Assembly: GCA_947628755.1 (NCBI GenBank)
Contig: CANRBC010000010.1
Location: 1 to 64,000, forward strand
DNA length: 64,000 bases
Direction: 5' to 3'
Source of the DNA: an uncultured Clostridia bacterium
Lineage (GTDB): Bacteria > Bacillota > Clostridia > Lachnospirales > CAG-274
The first letter of the stretch is position 1. The number at the start of each line of letters is the position of its first letter. Below are positions 9,214 to 17,911 of this stretch, one piece after another. The translations under genes were made by a program, and so were the position numbers. The notes under the pieces are model-generated. The model ran no database searches. It had not been told where the DNA came from and saw only the letters and a list, made by a program, of their open reading frames with translations.

Positions 9214-9685
9214 CAATTATAATTGCTTATATTATGTAATTATAATTGCTCATTGCCATAAATGAAATAAGCATTATATATCGGTCTGCCGACAATAATG
9301 CTGCCTTCAAATATAATATCAGATTTGCTGCATATTGTACTATGCTGTCGGCATAATACGAACCTTTTTATGATTTGATATTACAAAGCAAAATAAAAAT
9401 CTTTGATTACATTCAGCGCTGCGACTTATGAACATCATGTTATTATCCGATTATATGTCATGCCCTTAAGTTGCAATTTCTGTGCTTCCATATACAGCAG
9501 TTTTGCTGTACTTTCGTTTTAAGGCTTTCGGTTTTTTCTATAATGTTAGCGCAAACAGTAAAAATAATAGCCTAAACAACAAAAAAAATTTGCAAATATG
9601 TGGTAAAATAGTATCAGGAGAAGTGTAAAGTACATATAAAAAACAATATATAGTCAAAAGGTTCATAATCAAAAAGGAGGATACT
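9214..9685. other. intergenic region without a clear gene
   Basis: AT-rich, with no supported ORF. It contains the second 24-bp direct repeat (9337-9360) and a short CAGCAG/CTGCTG-type hairpin near 9494-9512. The plus-strand gene at 9686 must have its promoter here, but no clean -35/-10 pair was found. Confidence 0.4.
9337..9360. repeat. 24-bp direct repeat flanking TIR operon, right copy
   Basis: It matches 4181-4204 at 23 of 24 positions in the same orientation (A to T at one position). The pair brackets the TIR operon together with its promoter. Confidence 0.7.
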
Positions 9686-10420
9686 ATGTACACAAAATTA
9701 TTGAAATTAACCGCGGCAGCAGCTGCAATAACCATGCTTTCAGCTTGTTCTTCGGATATTCCCCCTGCAAAGCCGAATATTCCTGACGAGGACGCTTCTG
9801 ATTTTGTTGCTCTTTCCGAGGCTGTTCCCGACGCAATACTGGAAATAAGATATTATTCCACATACAACTTTGTGGGAGAAAGAATAGACGGCTATGAGGA
9901 GCCCTGCGCACTTATTACAAAGGAAGCGGCAGAGGCTCTTAAGGGCGCGTCACAGGAGGCGGAGGAAAAGGGATACAGGCTTAAGATATATGACGCCTAC
10001 CGTCCTCAGACTGCCGTAAATAACTTTATAGAATGGGCGGAAAACGACAATACGGATATGAAGGAATATTTCTATCCGGAGCTTGACAAGTCCGTACTGT
10101 TTGACCAGGGCTATATTGCCGACAAATCGGGACACAGCAGAGGAAGTACCGTTGATTTGACGCTTTTCGATATGGATACGGGTAAGGACGTGGATATGGG
10201 AGGTACATTTGATTATTTCGGAAAGCTTTCTCATCCCGATTACACCGGCGAGCTTACTGAAGAGCAGATAAACAACAGAAACATATTGAGAGATATAATG
10301 CTAAATAACGGCTTCAAGCCCCTTGACACGGAATGGTGGCACTTTACGCTTGAAAACGAGCCCTATCCCGACACATATTTTGATTTTCCCGTAAGCGAGG
10401 ATTCCGTAGCCGCTCAATAG
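9686..10420 (+). CDS. VanX-like D-Ala-D-Ala dipeptidase lipoprotein (M15 family)
   Basis: The 244-residue protein starts with a lipoprotein signal ending in LSAC (lipobox Cys near 21), so it is anchored outside the membrane. The rest matches peptidase family M15D. An Arg-containing DAYRP segment, the zinc motif SGHSRGSTVD (His and Asp ligands) and the EWWH motif (catalytic Glu and third His ligand) appear in order. The family hydrolyses D-alanyl-D-alanine; an extracytoplasmic lipoprotein form is more likely involved in wall-peptide turnover than in vancomycin resistance, and no vanH/vanA genes are nearby. AAGGAGG lies 5 nt before the ATG. Confidence 0.88.
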   Translation: MYTKLLKLTAAAAAITMLSACSSDIPPAKPNIPDEDASDFVALSEAVPDAILEIRYYSTYNFVGERIDGYEEPCALITKEAAEALKGASQEAEEKGYRLKIYDAYRPQTAVNNFIEWAENDNTDMKEYFYPELDKSVLFDQGYIADKSGHSRGSTVDLTLFDMDTGKDVDMGGTFDYFGKLSHPDYTGELTEEQINNRNILRDIMLNNGFKPLDTEWWHFTLENEPYPDTYFDFPVSEDSVAAQ

Positions 10421-10450
10421 GAGCATATACAGATAAAGGAGAGACATACT

Positions 10451-10802
10451 ATGGCAGAAAGCATTACAATAACCAATAGAGGAATATGAACAAAGCATAA
10501 AGGACATCTATACGGCGGTCAACAGAAACGATACGGTAGACAGAATAAATGATATTTCCAATATATATGCAAGATTGTTCAACAGGCAGGAGCTTTCTCA
10601 GGAGCAAAGGAATACTGCTCAGAAATATAAGCTGAGCTTAACGGGAATAGACAGAAATGTAGAGGTGGCTGTGCATTCCGTAAGTGCAGACAGCCTTTCA
10701 AGAAGCAGAACAAATACAAATGATGCGCCGGCTCTGACCCAGCCTGTGGCATCCCACGAACAGCCTGCCATGAACAACCCGCAGCAGGGTATGAGCCATT
10801 GA
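10451..10802 (+). pseudogene. frameshifted small gene, unknown function
   Basis: A good start (AAGGAG, 9 nt, ATG at 10451; MAESITITN) runs into a stop after 12 codons. The frame one base over is open from about 10473 to the stop at 10802, reading IEEYEQSIKDIYTAVNRN and on to a Gln/Pro-rich tail ending PQQGMSH. A single-base indel near 10465-10475 therefore splits a gene of about 115 residues. The encoded protein would be small, helical and soluble. Sequencing error or true inactivation cannot be separated here. It lies 30 nt after the VanX-like gene, probably in one operon. Confidence 0.6.
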
Positions 10803-10829
10803 GAAGCTAATACGTGGTTTTCTTATACT

Positions 10830-10866
10830 AAAAAAGCGAGACACATATAACAAATCCCGCTTTTTT
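10830..10866. terminator. bidirectional terminator
   Basis: AAAAAAGCGAGA and TCCCGCTTTTTT form a stem with T-runs on both strands, between two convergent genes. Confidence 0.8.
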
Positions 10867-10904
10867 CAGATATAATATTTATTTTTTAATTAATAGCACC
10901 GTTT

Positions 10905-11654
10905 CTACTCATAATCCACTACATTTATCCAATTTAGCAGAAATTCTCTTTCGTTTTCGTTGCCCTTTACGGACTGAGAGGCGGCTACGATAGGCAGCCA
11001 TTGTTGAACATACTGCTTTGCGGTGTCGCTCTTTTTGCAGAACATATTCATATACATTTCCGCAGCCTCCTTATCGCCCTTAAGTGAAAAGAGGAGATAT
11101 GTCCTTGCGGCGTCGGCGGAGGCGTTGCCCTGTGTGGCGTGTGACCAGTCCAGAACGTAATAATTGCCCTCTGGAGATATTATTATATTGCTAGGGTTAA
11201 AATCCCCGTGGCACACCTTATTGTGCTTTGGCATACCCTCAAGTCTTGTATGCAGCTCATATCTTGTGGTAGCGTCCAAATCGGTCTGGCTAATTTTTCT
11301 GTTCATTTTGTCCTTGAGCTTATTGAGAAGAGGAGAGCGCTTGGAATGTATTTCCATTTGTATTTCAACAAACTTTTCCATATATTTTTCAAGGTTTCCT
11401 CTGTCCTCCTCCATCATAGAAGCGAGAGTTTTTCCCTCTACATACTCGAAAACAATAGCCCAGTTGCCGTCTATTTTTCTGACCTCTATAAGCTGGGGTA
11501 TTCTCAGTCCCGTTTCCTCAACTCTTGCCTGATTGAGAGCTTCGTTGAGTATATCGGACTTGGCAAAGTCCTTGTCAAATTCCTTTACAACATAGTTTCC
11601 CGATCTGAATATTTTTTTGTTTTTTCTTTCGGCTAAAATTTTATCGACCTTCAT
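10905..11654 (-). CDS. APH/choline-kinase-fold phosphotransferase
   Basis: The 249-residue soluble protein carries the kinase-fold catalytic loop HGDFNPSN (near 155-162) and the metal-binding VLDWSHA (near 173-179) of the aminoglycoside phosphotransferase/choline kinase family. The N-terminal lobe has the NYVVKEF Lys for ATP. Substrate cannot be told from sequence; many clostridial members are not resistance enzymes. It starts 12 nt after adhE with AGGAGG, so it is likely the distal gene of the adhE transcript. Confidence 0.82.
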   Translation of the reverse strand: MKVDKILAERKNKKIFRSGNYVVKEFDKDFAKSDILNEALNQARVEETGLRIPQLIEVRKIDGNWAIVFEYVEGKTLASMMEEDRGNLEKYMEKFVEIQMEIHSKRSPLLNKLKDKMNRKISQTDLDATTRYELHTRLEGMPKHNKVCHGDFNPSNIIISPEGNYYVLDWSHATQGNASADAARTYLLFSLKGDKEAAEMYMNMFCKKSDTAKQYVQQWLPIVAASQSVKGNENEREFLLNWINVVDYE

Positions 11655-11665
11655 AATTGTCCTCC

Positions 11666-14257
11666 TTACTCACCGTAGTACGCCTTTAAATACATTTCCT
11701 TCATTTCACTCATAAGGGGATACCTTGGATTTGCTCCCGTACACTGGTCGTCAAATGCCTGCTCGACCATATCGTCAAGCCTGTCAAGGAAATCCTTTTC
11801 GTCAATGCCGTAATCCCTTATTGTCTTTTTGATTCCAACCTTAGACTTTAATTCCTCTATGGCGTTGATGAAGTTTTCAAAAGCTTCATTGTTGTCCTTT
11901 CCCTTTATACCGCAGAAATTAGCGCACTCCACATATCTTTCGAGAGTATGAGGATATTCATACTGAGGGAATGTACCCATTTTAGTGGGGACAGAATCAG
12001 CGTTGTACCTCATTATGTGAGTTATGAGCAAAGCGTTTGCAACGCCGTGGGGAAGATGATGAAATGCTCCCAGCTTATGAGCCATGGAATGACAAAGACC
12101 TAAAAAGGCGTTTGCAAATGCCATGCCTGCAAGCGTAGCCGCATTTGCCATTTTTTCTCTTGCCCTTATATCGGCAGCGCCATTTTCATAGGCTGACGGC
12201 AGATATTCAAATATGAGCTTCATTGCCTTAAGGGCAATGCCGTCGGTATAGTCTGTTGCCATAACAGAGGCGTAGGCTTCAAGGGCGTGTGTAAGAGCGT
12301 CTATACCTCCTGCGCTTGTAAGTCCCTTTGGCTGTTCAAGCATATTGTCAACATCGGATATTGCCATATCCGGCAAAAGCTCATAGTCTGCAAGGGGGTA
12401 TTTAGTGCCTGTGCTTTCGTCTGTTATTACGGCAAAGGGCGTTACCTCTGAGCCTGTGCCGGAGCTTGTGGGAATTGCAACAAAATATGCCTTTTTACCC
12501 ATTTGAGGGAATTTATATATCCTCTTTCTTATGTCTGAAAACCTCATTGCCATATCCAGAAAATCTGCTTCCGGATGCTCGTAGAGTACCCACATTATTT
12601 TTGCCGCGTCCATAGCTGAACCGCCGCCTATGGCTATAATAACATCAGGCTCAAATGATACCATCTGCTTTGTGCCCTCCTTGGCGCTTGCCAGATTCGG
12701 GTCGGGAGCTACATCATAAAAGCAAGTGTGAGTAATGCCCATTTCGTCAAGCACGTCTGTAATAGGCTTTGTATAGCCGTTCTTATAAAGGAAGCTGTCT
12801 GTAACCACAAAGGCTCTTTTCTTGCCCATTTCTCCAAGCTCTCTGAGAGCAACGGGAGTTGAGCCCTTCTTGAAGTATATTTTTTCCGGCGTTCTGAACC
12901 AAAGCATATTTTCTCTCCTCTCCGCCTCTGTCTTTATATTTATAAGCTGCTTTATACCTACGTTTTCGGATACGGAGTTTCCGCCCCATGAGCCGCAGCC
13001 CAAGGTAAGGGAAGGTGTCAGCTTAAAGTTATAGAGGTCGCCTATACCGCCGTGAGATGAGGGGGTATTTACAAGTATACGGCAGGTCTTCATGGCAAGT
13101 GAGAATTTCTCTATTTTCTCCTTTTCCCTTACGTTTATATAAAGTGATGAGGTATGACCGAAGCCGCCGTCCTTTACAAGTCTGTCAGCCTTTTCAATAG
13201 CCTCGTCAAAGCTGTCAGCCCTGTACATTGCAAGAACGGGAGAGAGCTTTTCATGGGCGAATTCCTCCGAAATATCCGTAGACTCTACCTCGCCTATGAG
13301 AATTTTAGTCCTTTCGGGTACGCTTACTCCCGAAAGCTCTGCAATTTTATGAGCGCTCTGTCCCACGATACGGGCATTCAGAGAGCCATTTATAATAATG
13401 GTCTTTCTCACCTTGTCAAGCTCGTCGGGATTCAGAAAATAACAGCCTCTTTCCTTGAATTCCCTTTTAACATCGTCGTATATATCTCCCACAACGGTAA
13501 CTGACTGCTCGGAGGCGCATATCATACCGTTGTCGAATGTCTTGGAATGAATTATCGAATTTACCGCAAGGCGAATATCCGCAGTATCGTCAATAATAAC
13601 GGGAGTATTTCCTGCGCCTACGCCAAGAGCAGGCTTGCCTGAGGAATAGGCAGCCTTTACCATGCCCGGACCTCCTGTGGCAAGAATTATATCGGCATTT
13701 TTCATTACCTCGTTTGTAAGCTCCAGGGACGGCACATCTATCCAGCCTATTATGTTTTCAGGCGCTCCTGCCTCAACAGCCGCCTCATAAACAACCTTTG
13801 CCGCAGCAATAGTGCTTTGCTTTGCTCTGGGGTGAGGGCTTATGATTATGGCATTTCTGGTTTTAAGAGCGATAAGCGTCTTGAAAATAGCAGTAGACGT
13901 GGGATTGGTAGTAGGGATAACAGCCGCAATAAGTCCTATGGGCTCTGCTATTTTCCTTATGCCGTATGCCTTGTCCTCCTCTATTATGCCGCAGGTCTTA
14001 GCATCCTTGTAGGCATTGTAAATATACTCGGAGGCATAGTGATTTTTTATGACCTTGTCCTCTACAATGCCCATTCCCGTTTCCTCAACAGCCATTTTTG
14101 CAAGAGGTATCCTTGCCTTGTTTGCCGCCATAGCCGCCTTGAAAAATATTTTGTCCACCTGCTCCTGTGTAAACTCTGCAAACTTGCTCTGAGCCTTTTT
14201 CATTTCTGCTATTTTGGCATAGAGTGCGTCTGCATTGTCAATGATAGTATTTTCCAT
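11666..14257 (-). CDS. adhE: bifunctional acetaldehyde-CoA/alcohol dehydrogenase
   Basis: Predicted 863 residues from the ATG at 14257 (AAAGGTG upstream; the ORF continues to 14296 without a better start). The N-terminal half is a CoA-acylating aldehyde dehydrogenase with active-site Cys in GMICASEQS (near 245). The C-terminal half is an iron alcohol dehydrogenase with the GGGSAMDAAK nucleotide motif and the metal His cluster GLCHSMAHKLGAFHHLPHG. It reduces acetyl-CoA to ethanol with two NADH, regenerating NAD+ in fermentation. Length and both motifs are complete. A Rex-like box lies in the leader. Confidence 0.97.
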   Translation of the reverse strand: MENTIIDNADALYAKIAEMKKAQSKFAEFTQEQVDKIFFKAAMAANKARIPLAKMAVEETGMGIVEDKVIKNHYASEYIYNAYKDAKTCGIIEEDKAYGIRKIAEPIGLIAAVIPTTNPTSTAIFKTLIALKTRNAIIISPHPRAKQSTIAAAKVVYEAAVEAGAPENIIGWIDVPSLELTNEVMKNADIILATGGPGMVKAAYSSGKPALGVGAGNTPVIIDDTADIRLAVNSIIHSKTFDNGMICASEQSVTVVGDIYDDVKREFKERGCYFLNPDELDKVRKTIIINGSLNARIVGQSAHKIAELSGVSVPERTKILIGEVESTDISEEFAHEKLSPVLAMYRADSFDEAIEKADRLVKDGGFGHTSSLYINVREKEKIEKFSLAMKTCRILVNTPSSHGGIGDLYNFKLTPSLTLGCGSWGGNSVSENVGIKQLINIKTEAERRENMLWFRTPEKIYFKKGSTPVALRELGEMGKKRAFVVTDSFLYKNGYTKPITDVLDEMGITHTCFYDVAPDPNLASAKEGTKQMVSFEPDVIIAIGGGSAMDAAKIMWVLYEHPEADFLDMAMRFSDIRKRIYKFPQMGKKAYFVAIPTSSGTGSEVTPFAVITDESTGTKYPLADYELLPDMAISDVDNMLEQPKGLTSAGGIDALTHALEAYASVMATDYTDGIALKAMKLIFEYLPSAYENGAADIRAREKMANAATLAGMAFANAFLGLCHSMAHKLGAFHHLPHGVANALLITHIMRYNADSVPTKMGTFPQYEYPHTLERYVECANFCGIKGKDNNEAFENFINAIEELKSKVGIKKTIRDYGIDEKDFLDRLDDMVEQAFDDQCTGANPRYPLMSEMKEMYLKAYYGE

Positions 14258-14314
14258 TTTTGTCACCTTTCTTTTTTTGTTTCTTAGTATTCCCAAAACG
14301 GGAAAAATAATTGC

Positions 14315-14332
14315 TTGATAATTTTTTCACAA
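14315..14332 (-). promoter_or_regulatory. candidate Rex operator upstream of adhE
   Basis: Read on the minus strand this is TTGTGAA-AAAA-TTATCAA. It fits the Rex consensus TTGTGAANNNNTTCACAA with two mismatches in one arm, 58 nt upstream of adhE. Rex senses NADH/NAD+ and commonly represses adhE in Clostridia. The site is seen; binding is inferred. Confidence 0.5.
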
Positions 14333-14488
14333 ACTTTTTTAAAAATTTATGGTCTGCATAAGCATGACCACTGTTGACAATATTTTTTTCAGTCTCTTTG
14401 GTGCTGTGATATAAATAGAGAGCAAGGGGATGGGTTGTTGGGGGTATAAATTTTGGTTTATCGTAATAAAGATTTTTTTATTTTAAAA

Positions 14489-14795
14489 CGACCCTTCCAC
14501 CATGCTTCGCATGGTCCCCCTCCCCAGCACTTTTGCTTTGCAAAAGCAAACCTACGGTTTGTCGGATAGCTTTCCGATGCAAACCTCCGACGCCTTGCAA
14601 TAAAACACGTTGCGTTTTATTGCAAGGCTAGGGGAGGCAGGGGTGTTGGCAACGGCTCAGGTATCGTCTTTCAAAGTAAATAAGCGACTTTGGGCAGCGT
14701 ACACCTAAGGCTCCCCTTACGTGAAGGGGAGCTGTCAGGCACGTCAAAAATTTCGGATTAAGATATTTTTGAACGTGCCTGACTGAAGGGTCGAC
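14489..14795. repeat. MITE-like dispersed repeat, copy A
   Basis: It is bounded by CGACCC and GGGTCGA and contains nested inverted repeats: GGCTCCCCTTA.../AAGGGGAGC, and CAGGCACGT.../ACGTGCCTG around 14736-14785. It has no coding capacity. Its right edge (AGGGTCGACTTTACTACGCT) is the exact inverse complement of the left edge of copy C at about 58784-58803. Copies B and C lie at 53962 and 58798. Confidence 0.75.
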
Positions 14796-14877
14796 TTTAC
14801 TACGCTAAACCAAAATTCAACGCAACAGCCCCTTGCCCGACCGATATATTCCCATTATTACCTTTTCCTTCACAATT

Positions 14878-16491
14878 TTATTCCAGGCTTCTTATTGCCT
14901 TACGGAGAGGGAGAATGAAGTTAGGGGATACGGAAAGCTCGTCAACGCCCATTTCCACAAAGGTTTTTGTAAGCTCCGGGTCTGCTCCCAGCTCGCCGCA
15001 TATACCTACCCATGTATTGTGCTTATGAGCGTTTTCAACGACCATTTTTATCATCCTTAATATTGCAGGGTGATGGGTATCGTTTATACTGTCCAGCTTC
15101 AGATTCTGCCTGTCTATTGCAAGTGTGTACTGGGTAAGGTCATTTGTGCCTATGCTGAAAAAATCCACCTCTTCCGCAAGCTCCTCGCTTATCATTACCG
15201 ATGCGGGAGTTTCTATCATAACTCCTATTTCGGGGTTTCCGCAGGCAATACCGCTTGCCTTAAGCTCAGCGCTTATTTCCTCTATGTATTTTTTAGAGCG
15301 CCTTACCTCGTCTACGGAAATTATCATAGGGAACATAATACCTATATTACCATAGGCGCTTGCTCTCAACAATGCTCTTAGCTGTGTTCTGAACACATCG
15401 GGTCTGTCAAGGCATATCCTTATTGCCCGGTAGCCGAGAGCAGGATTATCCTCCTTATCCAGATTGAAATAGCCGATTTGCTTATCTGCGCCTATATCCA
15501 GTGTTCTTATGATTACGAGCTTTCCTGCCATGGATTCCGCCACTGTCTTATATGCCGCAAACTGCTCCTCCTCTGTGGGATAGTCCTCCTTTTCAAGATA
15601 AAGAAATTCGCTTCTGAAAAGTCCTATTCCCTCGGCGTCATTTTCAAGTACCGCAGGCAGATCGCCTGTACCGCCTATATTTGAGTACAGTCTTATTTTT
15701 CTGCCGCTTTTTGTTACGGTTTCCTTGCCCTTCATTTCCTTAAGGAGTTTTTTCTTTTCCGCTTCCTCATTCTGTATTGTCCTGTATTTCGCAAGAATCT
15801 CGGCGTCGGGCTCTATTATTATCTCTCCCTTTATGCCGTCTACTATTGCCGTAACGCCGTCTATTTCCTCACTGAAATCCACACCTATAAGAGCGGGTAT
15901 GCTCATAGTTCTTGCAAGTATGGCGGTATGTGAATTTGATGAGCCGTATTTTGTTACAAAGGCAAGTATCCTGCTTTTGTCAAGCTGTACTGTTTCGCTG
16001 GGAGAGAGATCCTCCGCCGCCAGTATAACAGGCTCTTCCGAGTCATCCGCAGCGCCGTTTTCTCCCTTGAGGACTGATATAAGTCTTTCCGATATATCCT
16101 TTATATCCGCTGCTCTGGCTTTCATGTATTCGTCCTCCATAGCAGAAAACATTTCCGCAAAGTTATCTGATGTAACGGCAACGGCAAATTCTGAATTTAC
16201 CTCCTGTCCCCTTATGATATTTTCTATGGAGTCGGTATAGTCCTGATCCTGGAGCATCATACGGTGTACGTCAAATATCATTGCTCCAGACTCTCCTACC
16301 TCCTTAAGAGCCTTTTCATAAAGAGCCTCAAGCTCCTTATCAGTCCTTTCAAGAGCAGTCTTTAATCTTTCAAGCTCCTCTGCCGTATTTTCTACTCTGT
16401 ATCTTCTGACGTTGCTTCTTTCCTTTTTTAGAACATTCACTCTGCCGATAGCAATTCCCGCAAATACTGTTTTTCCCTTTAAAACATACAC
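14878..16491 (-). CDS. ptsI: PTS enzyme I (PEP-protein phosphotransferase)
   Basis: The 537-residue cytoplasmic protein has the phosphohistidine site GSSNSHTAILARTMSIPA (active His near 190), the PEP-binding barrel with RTLDIGADKQ and the C-terminal signature CGELGADPELTKTFVEMG. It takes phosphate from PEP and passes it to HPr. It starts at GTG with AGGAGG 7 nt upstream; the nearby ATG is out of frame. It follows HPr by 26 nt and is the last gene of the mannose-family PTS operon, so general and sugar-specific PTS parts are made together. Confidence 0.96.
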   Translation of the reverse strand: MYVLKGKTVFAGIAIGRVNVLKKERSNVRRYRVENTAEELERLKTALERTDKELEALYEKALKEVGESGAMIFDVHRMMLQDQDYTDSIENIIRGQEVNSEFAVAVTSDNFAEMFSAMEDEYMKARAADIKDISERLISVLKGENGAADDSEEPVILAAEDLSPSETVQLDKSRILAFVTKYGSSNSHTAILARTMSIPALIGVDFSEEIDGVTAIVDGIKGEIIIEPDAEILAKYRTIQNEEAEKKKLLKEMKGKETVTKSGRKIRLYSNIGGTGDLPAVLENDAEGIGLFRSEFLYLEKEDYPTEEEQFAAYKTVAESMAGKLVIIRTLDIGADKQIGYFNLDKEDNPALGYRAIRICLDRPDVFRTQLRALLRASAYGNIGIMFPMIISVDEVRRSKKYIEEISAELKASGIACGNPEIGVMIETPASVMISEELAEEVDFFSIGTNDLTQYTLAIDRQNLKLDSINDTHHPAILRMIKMVVENAHKHNTWVGICGELGADPELTKTFVEMGVDELSVSPNFILPLRKAIRSLE

Positions 16492-16517
16492 ATTATCTCC
16501 TCCTTATAAACAGAGCA

Positions 16518-16775
16518 TTATATGTTTTCCGTAACAAATGCCTTGAAGCTCTCGGCATCCTGTGTTTCTGTTTCTCCCTCTACCTCAACGGTAAGGACAT
16601 CTCCGCCCTTTACTCCAAGAGCCATTACATTGAAAAGCCTTTTTGCATCTGCTGATTTGTCGCCGTTTTTAATAGTGACCTTGCTTTTGCATTTCATGGC
16701 TTCCTTTATAAGCTGACCGGCGGGTCTTGCGTGAAGACCGTTGGGGTCCTGTACTGTAAATTCAAATGATACCAT
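16518..16775 (-). CDS. HPr-family phosphocarrier, Arg at the Ser46 position
   Basis: The 85-residue protein has His15 in NGLHARPAG, the site phosphorylated by enzyme I. Counting from Met1, the segment aligned with the regulatory KS(46)IMGVMSLG of Firmicute HPr reads K45-R46-LFNVMALG. The serine used by HPr kinase for catabolite repression is therefore replaced by arginine. It should carry phosphate to the IIA next door but cannot form HPr-Ser46-P. It lies 11 nt after the HAD gene. Another, canonical HPr may exist elsewhere in the genome. Confidence 0.93.
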   Translation of the reverse strand: MVSFEFTVQDPNGLHARPAGQLIKEAMKCKSKVTIKNGDKSADAKRLFNVMALGVKGGDVLTVEVEGETETQDAESFKAFVTENI

Positions 16776-16786
16776 AATTATCCTCC

Positions 16787-17593
16787 TTATTGTATTATTT
16801 TCAAATCATAAAGGGCGCGCGCTATGCCTGCTTCATTATTGCTTTTAGTTATATAATCAGCCTTATCCTTAAGCTCCTTGACTGCGTTACTCATGGCGAT
16901 ACCTATGCCTGCCTTTTCTATAAGGGGTATATCAAGCTCTTCATCGCCGAAAGCCACGGTATTTTCAATAGGTATGTCATATATTTCACAGAGCCTTTCA
17001 AGCGCAATACCCTTGTCAACGCCCTTTGGTATTACCTCCAGATATGTGTCGGAGGAAAAGCCCAGCTGTGCGTTTAGCTCCATATTGCCAAGAATACCGT
17101 ATATTTTTCTGACAATATCGGGAGAGCCTGTTACAAGAGCCTTGTTTATGACAGCATTTTTGTTAAGTATAATGTTGTCAAGCTCCTCTGTCGTAACTAT
17201 ATCAGGTTTTGCCGCCACATAGAGCATTTCAGCCTGCACCCATTTGTTCATGGCTGTAACATACCAGTTTTCTCCCGAAAAGAACCAGCAGTCGCCGCCT
17301 GCCTGCTTTGCAATATCATATACCCCATAAGCTGTTTCCCTGCTTATATGCTCGGAATAAAGGCATTTATTATCCTCGAATATATAAGCTCCTGCAATAG
17401 CGGCTTTAAGACACTTTATACCAAGCTGCTTTTCTATATGTCTTACTCCGGCAGGGTATCTGCCGGATACAAGGGCAAGCCTTATGCCCATATCCGACGC
17501 CTTCCTAAGGGCGGCTATATTTTCATCGGGAATGTTTTTATTATCGTTTACAAGCGTTCCGTCAATATCCATACATATAAGCGATATTTTCAT
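16787..17593 (-). CDS. Cof-type HAD-IIB sugar-phosphate phosphatase
   Basis: The 268-residue soluble protein has the HAD nucleophile motif DIDGTLVNDN (Asp near 9 and 11), a type IIB cap, motif II SGR and motif IV FGDEELDIPLIEKAG near 217. Family members dephosphorylate sugar phosphates and similar small molecules. Its place between PTS membrane parts and HPr suggests it acts on a phosphorylated sugar imported by this PTS, perhaps relieving sugar-phosphate stress. The substrate is inferred from context only. Confidence 0.88.
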   Translation of the reverse strand: MKISLICMDIDGTLVNDNKNIPDENIAALRKASDMGIRLALVSGRYPAGVRHIEKQLGIKCLKAAIAGAYIFEDNKCLYSEHISRETAYGVYDIAKQAGGDCWFFSGENWYVTAMNKWVQAEMLYVAAKPDIVTTEELDNIILNKNAVINKALVTGSPDIVRKIYGILGNMELNAQLGFSSDTYLEVIPKGVDKGIALERLCEIYDIPIENTVAFGDEELDIPLIEKAGIGIAMSNAVKELKDKADYITKSNNEAGIARALYDLKIIQ

Positions 17594-17605
17594 ATTTTCA
17601 CGCCC

Positions 17606-17887
17606 TTACATATTTTCCGCTGCCGCCAATATATTTTTTACGTTTTCAGCGCCTCTTTTAAGTCCTAAATTTATAAGTAGGGCTGCCACGGCAGATAAAA
17701 CAAGAAGGACAATACCAATAATGCCTATCAGCATATTTCCGCTTTCTCCCATGAAGCCGAATACTATAAGAGCCACGCTTACCGTTGATATGCCTATGGC
17801 AGCGGCAAGCCATTTTCTTATTGTTTTAAGAGCCCTGCTCTGAGCCGTCGCTTCTGCCAGAAGCTCCTTTTTGCTGAGTTTTTTCAT
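17606..17887 (-). CDS. small two-span membrane protein in PTS operon
   Basis: The 93-residue protein has a basic, amphipathic N-terminus (1-28) and two membrane helices (about 29-48 and 52-73), with a short polar tail. It does not resemble DUF956/ManO, the usual small companion of mannose PTS genes, which is soluble. AGGAGG precedes the ATG. It is 24 nt after IID and 12 nt before the HAD gene, so it is part of the operon. A role as an accessory subunit of the IIC/IID complex is possible but unproven. Confidence 0.7.
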   Translation of the reverse strand: MKKLSKKELLAEATAQSRALKTIRKWLAAAIGISTVSVALIVFGFMGESGNMLIGIIGIVLLVLSAVAALLINLGLKRGAENVKNILAAAENM

Positions 17888-17911
17888 GATATTATCCTCC
17901 TTTTTTTAATT

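Noticed and set aside
9686..10420. Vancomycin-resistance cluster
   Set aside because: Only a VanX-like lipoprotein is present; vanH, the ligase and vanRS are absent.
10905..11654. Aminoglycoside resistance gene
   Set aside because: The fold is shared by many kinases; no specific resistance-enzyme motif is seen and the gene follows adhE.
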